This document shows positions 54,446-64,000 of a DNA stretch of 64,000 nt, piece by piece. The translations under genes and the position numbers were made by a program. Under the pieces are notes generated by a model. The model was given only the letters and a program-made list of their open reading frames with translations, had not been told where the DNA came from and searched no databases. Position 1 is the first letter of the stretch, and the number at the start of each line of letters is the position of its first letter. Source of the DNA: Branchiostoma belcheri (lineage: Eukaryota; Chordata; Leptocardii; Amphioxiformes; Branchiostomatidae). The stretch spans positions 179,050 through 243,049 of the forward strand of contig NW_017803898.1 in NCBI RefSeq assembly GCF_001625305.1. Reading direction: 5' to 3'.

Positions 54446-55918
54446 AAATGGTGTTATACACTGATATTTCCTCAATTCAAACAACACCATGTAAAATCTC
54501 GGTACCCCATTCTTTTGATCCATCTTAACTTTTTATGGCAAATTCCTCATCCAGATTATAAGAACTTTCCACCATTAACTCACCATTCCTTGACTTGAAT
54601 TTGCTCAGTTGAGAAGAAAAGATGGAAAATCAGGCAAGAAAAAGAACGTTCTAAAATATTAACACGAGAACACCCACCTTTGTAATTAATACTACACTGA
54701 ATGTACATAAAATAAGCATATAATAAGATATGTTCACATAATTGGGAGTTTTATGTCTTTTCACCATTCTGTGAGTTTTTGAGAGGGTTTCACTCTATTC
54801 ATTACTTAAATCTGCAAGAACACAGTAGTTTGGGTATTATTAAATAAATAGGCTTACAGTAAAGATCTTTAAATGAAGACTTCAAGAAGTTAAAGCTGTA
54901 AAATAATGCGCATCTTTCTAATTAAGGTTTTACACACTTTGACCTTTCAACTTTGACCTATGACCAGCTGACCTTTACCCTCGTGTCAGCATGTGACCTC
55001 CGGAACTTATAAGCATTTTGCAATTGGCAAAATTGATAGATTTAATAATAGTAACAGACAGAAATAGAGATCAGAGTATAAGAAGACAATATGAAAATAG
55101 TATACAGTTTTTTGCTACGCAAAACTGTATAAAGTCAGGACATTCTGAAATGAGGACACTGATATCAGTTACATAGACGTAATATTATATAATTGATAAT
55201 AAATGACTAATGTTGTAAAATGTGGCAGCGATGAAAAGTCACAGAAACAGAAACACAACAGTCAACTTGACGTAACAAATACAAGAGAATGGTTTTGTGA
55301 TACCAGACACAAATCTACAAAAATCCTACTCTAGACTTTATCAGAAGCAATTCCTCATGGAAATACTTAGAAATGTTGAGAAGGGAAAAACAGCTGCAGT
55401 TTACTACTTCTCAGATAGGGGGCAGTGTTGTGTAATTGAAGCCAAAAGTGCTTGAAATAGTAGGCTTATATAGGGATGTAGAATAGTTTAGGTGGAATGG
55501 GAATTAGAGTCAGTGTAGGGTTGCTACATTATCAATGATATCCAGTTCTTTACAAATACATTTAAAATTGCATTGACTTGCACGTACCTATCATATAGGT
55601 ATGTCTCTATTTTTGCAATTTTTCCAATGAAAGTGAGAAGAAGTAAGTGGCCATAAAATGAAACAAAGAAAGAATTAAGCATCGTTCTTGAGCTGATAGA
55701 AGTAATACTTAAATCTCTCGATATTGATACGGTAAATCGGGAAATATCTGCTGTCTTTTCAACTTTCTGGTTGTGGTAACTTCCTTGTACCTTGTACATT
55801 ACACATCTTCCACAAAAATGGATTAAAGTGAAACTGGTGATAGTCAATAATTTCTAAAAATTAGGGTGCTCTTTTTTTAAAGGAAAATGAGCAACTTTAA
55901 ATACCGTCGTCATCTTAA

Positions 55919-56267
55919 AGGCATCCAGTGCAGTTTTAGGGCTTGGAAACCTGATTTTTCAAAGTCAATATTCTAGTTGTTTATCTACATACTGAGTTGA
56001 AACCACACTGTCCCAATGTATATTGACCCTCTTGGAGCAAAAATTCTGACGGAAAATGTAACTGGAAGGGCCTTTGGCTAATTTTTTGGGTACCTCCCAG
56101 AAAATAAAGGACTCATATCTTGCGGTTTGTTTCTGCAGTTGTAAAAGCCCCAAGTGTGAAATACTGACTCTAATGTGCTAATGTCAAGCAGTATGTGTGA
56201 ATATGACAAAGATTGCCTTATTCAGAATATCTCCATTTTTGCTGCCATGAAATCGCATTGGATGCCT
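55919..56267. mobile_element. 349-bp MITE with TTAA duplication
   Basis: Ends AGGCATCCAGTGCA and TGCGATTTCA...ATTGGATGCCT in inverse order, flanked by TTAA on both sides (55915-55918, 56268-56271). TTAA targets are typical of piggyBac and Kolobok elements. A related right half lies near 48230-48472, and TAAAGC(A)ATCCAGTGCAATTTCG fragments near 36308 and 39617. Confidence 0.75.
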
Positions 56268-58517
56268 TTAAGCATTACATGATAGCAAGAAAGAATATAT
56301 TCCAGTGTATACGTCAATGGGCATGTAGAATGCTTATAGTTATACTGAACATAAATAATTGAGCTTTCTCAGCTGTGCTCTGTTGCAATAGTAGCAGACC
56401 ATCCGGTTAAATGCTCTGCCATGATTGGTCAGATAAAGATGATCTAATTAAGTTCAGGCAAACACTTTGTGCCAGCTGTTGGTCTCAATAATGTTGACCA
56501 TAGAACCCTTCTGAGAGAAGAAAGAAAAAAAGAACAAAAAGTGAAAAAGCGGTACTTTTCCGCAGATGTCTTTAATGTTTTCATGTAAACAAGAGTTTGT
56601 TTGTATCACAACAAAGAATGGACACTGATGGTAGCTGTTTACTTATTAGTGTTTTATTAACTGTTGTATAATGTAAACAGGCATGTCTGTATCATGTGGA
56701 ATTGTATGGAGAAAGAAGACAACTTGTCATAACTCTACAAGCTTATGGCTAACTGTACAAGTCTGTCATGTTTTTCAAGACAGTTTGTAGTTGCTTGTTA
56801 CCATGGTAACTCTTGTTGCCATGGCAACTGTATCCATGGCAACTGCATAGCTACTCTACAGACCTTTCTCTGTGTGGTATTTTTTACGAGGAACCTCAGA
56901 GATGTGTTTTTTCCTCTTTGTAATGTGACAAAGACTTGATAATACTGATGAATTTGGACACTTAAGTTGATGTGTAAGTATACACAAGAAGTTGACTATG
57001 TTTTGGGGGATGTATTGTGTATTAAGTGCCATAGTGATGTCCCAATGTAATTAATGTTCAATTGTTTTGTGGATTTGTATGATTGAGTATATCACTTATT
57101 GTCATACCTGGGCCGCGATAATGTTCGAAACAGGTGTTCCAGCATGTGTGATAACTAGTCATATCACATGGGGTTCTAACACTTATCACAAAGACTTCGG
57201 GTTCCATAGTTCTATAGAATGATCTGACCACATTTTCAAAAATTTGAATACCAGATTGGAACATTACAATTGATGGTGTTAACAATATTTTGCTTAGGGA
57301 CACCAAACTTTGACACACTTCACATTGAAATGTTTGCTTTTTCGTAAAAAGTTGGCTTTTTCGTAAAAAGTAAAAAATACAAATTGTAGCACCATATATA
57401 TTCATTCACTGTTATGGAAAAAATAAATGTTTTTTGTCTCATCTTGCAATAATCTTTGGTACTGTGATCGTAACTGAGGTGGTGAAAAATGGTGCTTTTT
57501 TTGGCCCTATGTGGTGGAATATATTGTACGTAATCTCTCACATTTTGACGTACCTTTATTGCCGTATCTGTCATCTATGTAGTGATTATTCTAATAATAT
57601 AGTAGGATAGGGGTTATGATATTTATCCAGATATGTATATTTAGTGGTTCACGCTGTTGATTTAGTTAGTGTATCGGTATATGATATTATGAAATGTGTA
57701 CTTATAATTAGTTTGTGACTAATGGAAAGGGAAGAAAAGAGGCTACTGTGTAACCATGGCGACAGGTCACATGATAGCTATGTAGTACTTAATTGGCTAG
57801 TGCTTATACTTGTTTATCTGTTTCCATGGTAATCTTAACTCAGTCTGCTGTAACAGCCTTTCTGATTGGCCAGAACCGTGTTCTATGTATCAAAACTTAT
57901 TATCAGGACCAATCGGGTCACTGGTTGAAATGGACATTATTTTTACAGGTTGGAACTTCTGTGTCCTAAAGATTGCCTTGGTGCAGCGTTGTGTAATGGT
58001 TGACTGTTGTAACATTACAATCAATGTTTAACTGTTCTGTGCTTAAGTGTCATACTTCTTAAAAATGATGAGAATTCTCTACTAAACTACAAAAATGTAT
58101 GTAAGGTAAATTTTTGTGTTTTGCTCAGTAAAATGAGTATCAGTGGTGGGTGCAAGTTCAGCTTGGTCTGGTCTATGAAAGTCATAAAAAATTCTTTTTC
58201 TTTAATCCTAACAAAACACAACTATGGAAATTGCTCTTCAGATATCTTATTAAGTAATCTGGCCATTAAAGTAAAAAATAACCCTGAATCAAACTAGATT
58301 AGCCTAAATTGACATACATTTGTATGATTGTAAATTGAAAGCTATACATCACTCCAGTATACAATTCAAAAATAATGTGTAGCACTGACAGAGACCTGTA
58401 CTCAATGATGTTTGTTCTCCAAAATATGGTACTGTGCTAACGGTTACTGTCATCAGGTTCAAACCTAGACCTGATCCTCAGGACTTGTGCCTGATCAAGC
58501 CGAACAGGTACCCACCC

Positions 58518-58893
58518 CTAAGGCCACACCAATTTAATTTCTTGGTTAACGGATTCGCCGCTTCATTTTTTTCTGATTTGCAAATAAAAATAAAAATTCA
58601 GAATCAACTGCAAAATGCTCATATTTTGCCCTGAACAGTTGAAAACAGTCCTTTTCATCCTAGTTGTTACAGTTATTCCATCTTTCAATGCAGTGTTATC
58701 ATTAAAAGTTCAAAATTCATTGTTAAAATTTTGAACCAGCCTGGTGTGTTGACTTCATGGCTCCTATTGTACCATTTTGGGCCATAATAGGATGCCTAGG
58801 CCTGTTTTATTTTTATTTTTTTTCGCCCGCCCGCTTCATTATTTTTCTAGAAAAATCCGTTAACCAAGAAATTAAATTGGTGTGGCCTAATGA
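58518..58893. mobile_element. About 375-bp palindromic element, GGCCACACC family
   Basis: Begins TAAGGCCACACCAATTTAAT and ends AAATTGGTGTGGCCTAA. Inner arms (CTTGGTTAACGGATT) differ from the 40153 copy but are complementary to each other, so the palindrome has been kept in step. Confidence 0.85.
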
Positions 58894-59521
58894 GTATACA
58901 TAAGTTTGTTTTCCTTGATGTTCTAAACTGGACTACAGTGAGGATACTACAGTGAAAGACTTGCTACAACAGTTAAGCCTACTAGGACCAAGTCTTTCAT
59001 GGTTCACAGAGAGTAGAGCTGTTCATTCACTGATATTGATGTACTTTTGGGGAAAGATATTTTGCATCTGTTGTTGACTGAGGTTTTCTGATGTCTGTGA
59101 AAGCTCCCACCTTGTTCAGGGGTGATTAAGTGTTCATACACATTTTATGAAAGCGGTATGAATTTTACAAAAAAATTACTTAAACATACAATTGGTAATG
59201 GGAATCAAATTTGATGAAAATCCCTTAGGTGAAACATGAAATTTGTGTTTTTTCTCAAACTAATTGCTATGTTTTAAGTATGATTTATCTATGAACTTCA
59301 TGAAATTGGCATAAATGCTTGAACATCGCTGTTTTTTCTGCACATCTGTGGCTTGAGCTTGTGTCAGCTGTGAAGGAAGGATAAATATTTGTGTCAATAA
59401 ATTTTTTCTCAGTGATTGAAGAGTCTGGTCTTTTCTACATGCTGTTGGCACTCACGTGACTATATATATATATGTACAACGTTAGAATCGTCCGCCTTGT
59501 TGGGCGCTTAACTCAGAAGAT

Positions 59522-59715
59522 ACCTCAGTAGAACGCACTGCGCCTGCGCGAAACTCCATAGGACTTCCACAAAACGTCTTGTTCAAAATTTATTCACGTA
59601 TTTAAGGATACCATCCCTACTATAGTTTTCACATGTTGGAAAAGATATCGTCCGCAACAGGCAAAATCCTGGTGCAACGTAGACTAACTTCTAACGAAAA
59701 CCGTGAAAAATCCTT
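59522..59715. mobile_element. MITE C copy
   Basis: Contains GTAGAACGCACTGCGCCTGC, CACGTATTTAAGGATACC and CGCAACAGGCAAAATCCTGG. Intergenic, immediately before the CpG-rich block. Confidence 0.65.
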
Positions 59716-59924
59716 AGGATTCCATTCAAATTACTGATGTGATTTCAAAAACTCCTAAAACTCTGTGCTTTGCTTGTCGTCTGTATTATGTATTGTCTGG
59801 TGGCGACATGAATATATATATATAAAGTGTCACTTGAGTGTGTCGCCACCGCGTCTTGTCATTATATGTTTCAATAAAAAAATAAAAAAAAACTCATGCA
59901 CCCCTTCCTGTCATCAGTACCGTC

Positions 59925-60180
59925 TTGCGTCGTGACGTCATTAAAGTGATCTGTCAACGTCCCTGCGTCGCGCGCAGAGCGTCAATGGCGCGAACCCCAT
60001 TTTCTCCGGACCATTACCCCGCTGTAGAACCGCCGTGGAACATTCTGCACTTGACTTCATCATGTCTGAGTCAAGGACAAGGTCACCTAGCTGAGTCACG
60101 CTCTCCACTGCGCAGGCGCAGATATGGTGACGTCATGAGGCGAACGTAAACGTCGTCTGGTTCTGAGAAAAACAAGCCGT
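59925..60180. promoter_or_regulatory. CpG-rich block with two CREs and an NRF1-like site
   Basis: TGACGTCA palindromes at 59933-59940 and 60128-60135, TGCGCAGGCGCA at 60109-60120 and many CpGs stand out from the AT-rich surroundings. No gene is recognised on either side within the window. It could be a promoter of a gene starting right of the window or of a non-coding transcript. Confidence 0.4.
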
Positions 60181-60277
60181 TTAGCTGTGATTACATCTGA
60201 TGTTAGGGGCTCAAACCGATGAGTGTACACGGAAGTTACTTGAACTGCTAGAAAGCAATTTGGTTTTTTGACGAGTG

Positions 60278-61057
60278 TCAGGCAAGCAAATCTGTTTCCG
60301 CCTATTACTTACCCAGAAATAGGGATCAGTAAAAGTCACCGGCCTTGCAAAAACTCAATCTTTTCGTAGGAAATAGTTTTTCTAGTATCCAGTCACATCC
60401 GGGAAGATAAAGATAGACGACAGTTGTGCAAGACTTTGGCGTCAGTTTATTTTCCAAGCAAAGGTTTGGGTTTTGGCTTATTTTTGGCGTGTTTTTAGGT
60501 CTTTTTATCGGGGTTTCTCTTTTGCACCGGAATGTGTTGGGTTGGCATGAAAAAATTCCAGTGCAAAAAAAAGGCGAAAAAAGCCTTCAAAACACGCCAA
60601 AAATAAGCCAAAACCCAAACCTCTTCTTGGAGAGTATGTCAGGCAAGCAAATCTGTTTCCGCCTATTATTTACACTAAAACCTGAGAATTCTAGGCTTTA
60701 AAAGGTATAGGCGGATCAGTAAAAGTCACGGTCAATATGGGGGACCTTGCAAAACTCAATTTTTTTTGTAGGAAATCGTTTTTCTGGGCTCCAGTCATAT
60801 CCGGGAAGCTAAAATATGATTCTTTATTGACTCAACCATCTCCTTTTAACTCCATGATTCAACAAAAAGTACAGGGATTTTTGTGTGGTCTTCTACAACT
60901 AAAGATCTATCAAAGCTTAAAGCTTAATACATGTATGAATAAAGTCATCCTGCGACCAGGATATATGTATGCGGCAAACTACGTTCAGAATATACGACAG
61001 CGGCAACAATAAAGGTTTAAAATAGACGGCAGTTGTGCAAGACTTTAGCGTCGGTTT
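60278..61057. repeat. Segmental duplication split by a palindromic element
   Basis: GTCAGGCAAGCAAATCTGTT...GATCAGTAAAAGTCAC...ATCCGGGAAG...CAGTTGTGCAAGACTTT occurs at 60278-60450 and again, in longer form, at 60638-61057. Confidence 0.8.
60454..60630. mobile_element. 177-bp palindromic element
   Basis: CCAAGCAAAGGTTTGGGTTT...GGCGTGTTTT and AAAACACGCC...AACCCAAACCTCTTCTTGG are near-perfect inverse arms. Single-arm relatives lie near 62199 and 16790. Confidence 0.82.
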
Positions 61058-61059
61058 GA

Positions 61060-63150
61060 AGTTCAAACTTGAAATCTCACTAGAAATATGAGCCAAGCTG
61101 TGGCCAAGATGGTGGTCTAGATAAAGTCACTTGTGTTAGAAAATCGATGACACTAAACCAGCGCGCGAAAAGCCTGATAGAACTGGCGTTACGTAATCTG
61201 TGTCTAAACAGATATAGTTTGAGATACGGAAACGCTAGCGCTCCGGGCGAAGAAAGAATAAACTGTTACAGCATTATTTTGTATGTCCGGCTTTAGACTG
61301 ACGACGATTGAATAGTCGTGCGAATGTTTATCGTCGAGATGTTTCCGGCGACGGTATTTCTTGGCCGTCTAAAGAGAATAAAAAAAAAGTCACGTAACTC
61401 ACATTATACATGTATCAATGAGTATACCAAATTATAATTACAGTCAGACTGACTGTATTTATGTTTACCGAAAGAAAGCATTGTTCTTGCTACGTTTCCT
61501 CTTCTTCTCCTTCTCCAAACAGTGACCTCTAAGCTGACTGAACTGTCTCTCACCATGGTAACTGGTGTTGGGTTACATAATGTTGCAATTTTATAGTAGG
61601 ATGGATTTAGACGAAGGTATACATTATGCATTTGCTTTGCAAATGTTACTTTTCCAGTTGTAATTTGGTATATATGCTCTGAGTCAGACCTGTAACGTTT
61701 AATTTGTGATCACCACTACATAACGCCCACTACTGTTGCCTTCCAAAATGCGTTATTCCAAAACACGTTTAGGAATGGACCACGAAAGATCTGCTTGGAG
61801 ATTATGAACTTTGACTGAGGAACACAAATGGGTCGATTGATTTTTAGCTACAAAGTTCGGTCTAAGGAAAAGAAAATACCGCCTGTAGATTTATCGGACG
61901 CAAAGTGTCTTTAATTAGACCGTATGTCCTGATCATTGATCCAGTGAATTTGAGTACAATCATCAGCAACAAATTATAGGTCGGATTAACGCTAACATTT
62001 AGAACGTGCCCTCTGTGTGACCTTGGTCGACCCCTGTAGAAGTTCAATAGTGATCAGACCTCGCTCTAACCGCGACGACGGTTGTATTGATTCAATAAAT
62101 CAATCATCTTATTACAAAGAAACTCGCCAATGGCGTGGAAGGACCGTACTTAGTAATCAGTTTTCCTTTACTTGTCCATCGGGAAAATTTTTACTCTCCA
62201 AGCAGAGGTTTAAGCTTTGACTTGTTTGTGACATGTTTTAGGTGTTTATATCGGGCTTTCTTTTTTGTACTGGTGTATTCTTGTTTTCGCCAGTCTAACG
62301 CTTGTTGAATACTACCCAGTCTGTCAATGATACTGTGTTGCAAATTTGATATTGCATTGCAGTCACCAAAAGATCTGCTTCGAAACTACGAAATTTTTAA
62401 TCCGACGTTTTAATCGTGAGGCATATATTGATGTTACCGTGAACTCAAGGCCAATTGACGTTTAGATAGCATATTACTAGTATATCATTTCTTTATCATT
62501 ACATACTCCACATACTCAAGATCTTAGTCACATCAACAAAAATAGAATAAAATTAATACAGAAAATTAAGGAAACCACAAGAATAACAAAGTAATGTAAC
62601 GTTAAAATAAACTACGTTTCATTTGGCATTCCGATCCAAAAGCATCACAGAATGACACTATTTTTCGATTGACTGGTATCCGTCCTTGTTTTCTCTCCGT
62701 GGTTCTGTTTTCGGTTTATTCGTCTGTTTGCTTGTGTGTCCATAGTTATTTTATTTGAATACAGCAGCGTCGTAGGATGTGTGGGGGAGGTGTTGTTAAA
62801 GCAGAGAAATTCGCAATTCACAACAACTCTAAATACGTTTCGGATGTCAGAAATGTTCGATCTCCTGTTCACACTGCGGATAACGCCGGTCCATTAATCA
62901 GGACACACGGGGGATGTTCTGTCTCTCCCACAGCTCGTTCAAGGTCACGATAGTTCGATCAACCTTGAGGGGTAATGACCCGACTGGTGTTGGAACATCG
63001 GTAGTTCACCTGGCAAGGACAAATGATTTTTTTTATATTCAGAAGAACACTGGTGGATACAAATGAAAGGACACAGCTAGACAAAGTGGCTGCGAACTCA
63101 AGTTATTAGTTCAACGTATATTCTCGCAGCCACTTTTACATTGCTTGCTT
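61060..63150. other. Intergenic, no gene seen
   Basis: Apart from a repeat B copy (61457-61658) and a fragment of the 60454 palindrome near 62199, no coding exon, RNA gene or long repeat could be supported. Confidence 0.5.
61457..61658. mobile_element. Dispersed repeat B copy
   Basis: ATGTTTACCGAAAGAAAGCA, CACCATGGTAACTGGTGTTG and TGCATTTGCTTTGCAAATGT. Intergenic. Confidence 0.7.
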
Positions 63151-63154
63151 GCCG

Positions 63155-63530
63155 CGAAGTTGCTTGGTCGGTTGGTTGGTCGGTCGGTTGGTTGGTTGGT
63201 TGGTCGGTCGGTCGGTTGGTTGGTTGGTTGGTTGCTTGGTTGGTTGGTTGCTTGGTCGGTTGGCTGCCTGGCTGGCTGGTTGGCTGGCTGGCTGGCTGGC
63301 TGCTTGGTTGCTGGCTTGCTTGGTTGCTTGCCTGCCTGCTTGCTTGCTTGCTCGGTTGCTTGCTTGCTGGCTTGCTTGGTTGCTTGCTTGGTTGCTTGGC
63401 TGCTTGCTTGCTTTCTTGCTTGCTTTCTAGCTGGCTTAGTTGCTTGGTTGCTTGCTCGCTTGCTTGCTCGCTTGCTTGCTTGGTTGCCGCTTGGTTGCTT
63501 ACTTGCTTCCTTTGACGTTGCTTGCTTGCT
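63155..63530. repeat. GGTT/GCTT tetranucleotide satellite
   Basis: About 375 bp of GGTTGGTC, GCTTGGTT and GCTTGCTT variants. It opens in several frames on both strands (Leu/Trp/Val/Gly- or Lys/Gln/Pro-rich), none of which is credible protein. Confidence 0.95.
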
Positions 63531-63609
63531 TGACTTCCTGTATAGACACGGGAACTGCTGCTGACTGCACATGAGGTCAGATGAAGGTCTGAGGATTCAT
63601 CCTTACTTA

Positions 63610-63905
63610 AAGCCGTCGGATCGAACCTTCAGACTCCAGCTCATACATGTGTATGATATACAACACAAGAAGCGGTCGTGACCAAACAGAAAATCTCGAA
63701 GGTTCTACCAAATCGTCCTTATATTTCCGTAGCCTGTTGGCAAGATCAAACTTTCAAACTCAAGCTTATATGATATGCAATACAAGAAGCGGTCGTGACC
63801 GAACAGCAAATCTCGGAGTTTCTACTAAATCGTGCTCATTTTTTCGTAGCCTGTTGGCAAGATCGAACTTTCAGACTCAAGCTTATATGATATACAATAC
63901 AATTA
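63610..63905 (+). repeat. About 122-bp tandem repeat, 2.5 copies
   Basis: GAAGCGGTCGTGACC, AAATCTCG, CGTAGCCTGTTGGCAAGATC and CAAGCTTATATGATAT recur at a period of about 122 bp, immediately before the SINE at 63909. Confidence 0.85.
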
Positions 63906-63908
63906 CGT

Positions 63909-64000
63909 GGGGTCGTGTGGCATAGCGGCAGCGTGCTAGACTCGGAACCAAGAGGTCCCGAGTTCGAGTCCTGACATGCCACAGATCTTGTGCCCTTGGG
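63909..64000 (+). mobile_element. tRNA-derived SINE, cut by window end
   Basis: Head GGGGTCGTGTGGCATAGCGG with A-box sequence and B box GAGTTCGAGTCC, then CTTGTGCCCTTGGG at the last bases. Same family as 40915; the body lies beyond the window. Confidence 0.82.

Larger units (their letters stand above)
54179..59885 (+). other. Probable long TRAM1 3' UTR and intergenic sequence
   Basis: No coding exon is recognisable. AATAAA occurs near 54843, 55197, 57424, 59394 and 59875; the first two suit a TRAM1 poly(A) site. The stretch includes CCATGGTAAC/CCATGGCAAC near 56800, a TTAA-flanked MITE (55919-56267) and an intact TIR element (58518-58893). The end of the transcript cannot be placed from sequence alone. 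Confidence 0.4.

Noticed and set aside
60426..60701. 91-codon ORF with a hydrophobic stretch
   Set aside because: It reads through the 177-bp palindrome; no start context, splice signals or homology.
62938..62947. TCAAGGTCA nuclear-receptor half site
   Set aside because: A nine-base match in 64 kb is expected by chance or nearly so; no gene nearby.
63111..63572. Several ORFs over 90 codons on both strands
   Set aside because: They are translations of a GGTT/GCTT satellite with extreme composition and open frames in every register.

Overview
The window looks like nuclear DNA from an invertebrate deuterostome, most likely amphioxus (Branchiostoma). This is an inference from chordate-type genes with many short exons, small AT-rich introns, dense fold-back transposons and minisatellites at exon edges. 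Every protein-coding gene is split by GT-AG introns, so most long single-frame ORFs are not genes. There is a 20-N assembly gap at 14291-14310 and one N at 31147.

Layout. (1) 194-14490, + strand: the last 25 exons of WDR35/IFT121, a ciliary IFT-A subunit; the N-terminal exons lie left of the window. (2) 15545-16281, - strand: a two-exon, 163-residue PLAAT/LRAT-fold protein in which the catalytic His, His and Cys all appear to be replaced. (3) 19572-41740, - strand: ZMYND8, 21 coding exons and about 1546 residues, with a PHD-bromo-zinc-PWWP reader module at the N terminus, a coiled coil plus MYND finger near the C terminus, and an extra C-terminal tail. (4) About 44820-45280: a CCAAT-rich region shared by ZMYND8 and the divergent TRAM1 gene. 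(5) 45281-54178, + strand: TRAM1, 10 exons and 394 residues, a membrane protein of the ER translocon, followed by a long non-coding 3' region. (6) 54180-64000: no recognisable coding gene; it holds MITE-like elements, a CpG-rich block with two CRE palindromes and an NRF1-like site, a GGTT/GCTT satellite, and a tRNA-derived SINE cut by the window end.

The four genes serve unrelated jobs (cilium, lipid-enzyme fold, chromatin, ER translocation), so this is ordinary chordate gene neighbourhood rather than a gene cluster with a shared pathway.

The most unusual signal is structural. At least six tandem repeats are anchored on splice junctions: the unit copies the junction sequence, leaving rows of decoy 5' or 3' splice sites in ZMYND8 (four donors), TRAM1 (one acceptor, seven extra copies) and probably WDR35 (one donor). 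A second WDR35 array of the same family contains the stop codon. Other notable items are an 18-nt WDR35 microexon, a 2.2 kb element with 40-bp perfect inverted termini and TTA duplications nested inside an older element, and many palindromic MITE families scattered through introns.
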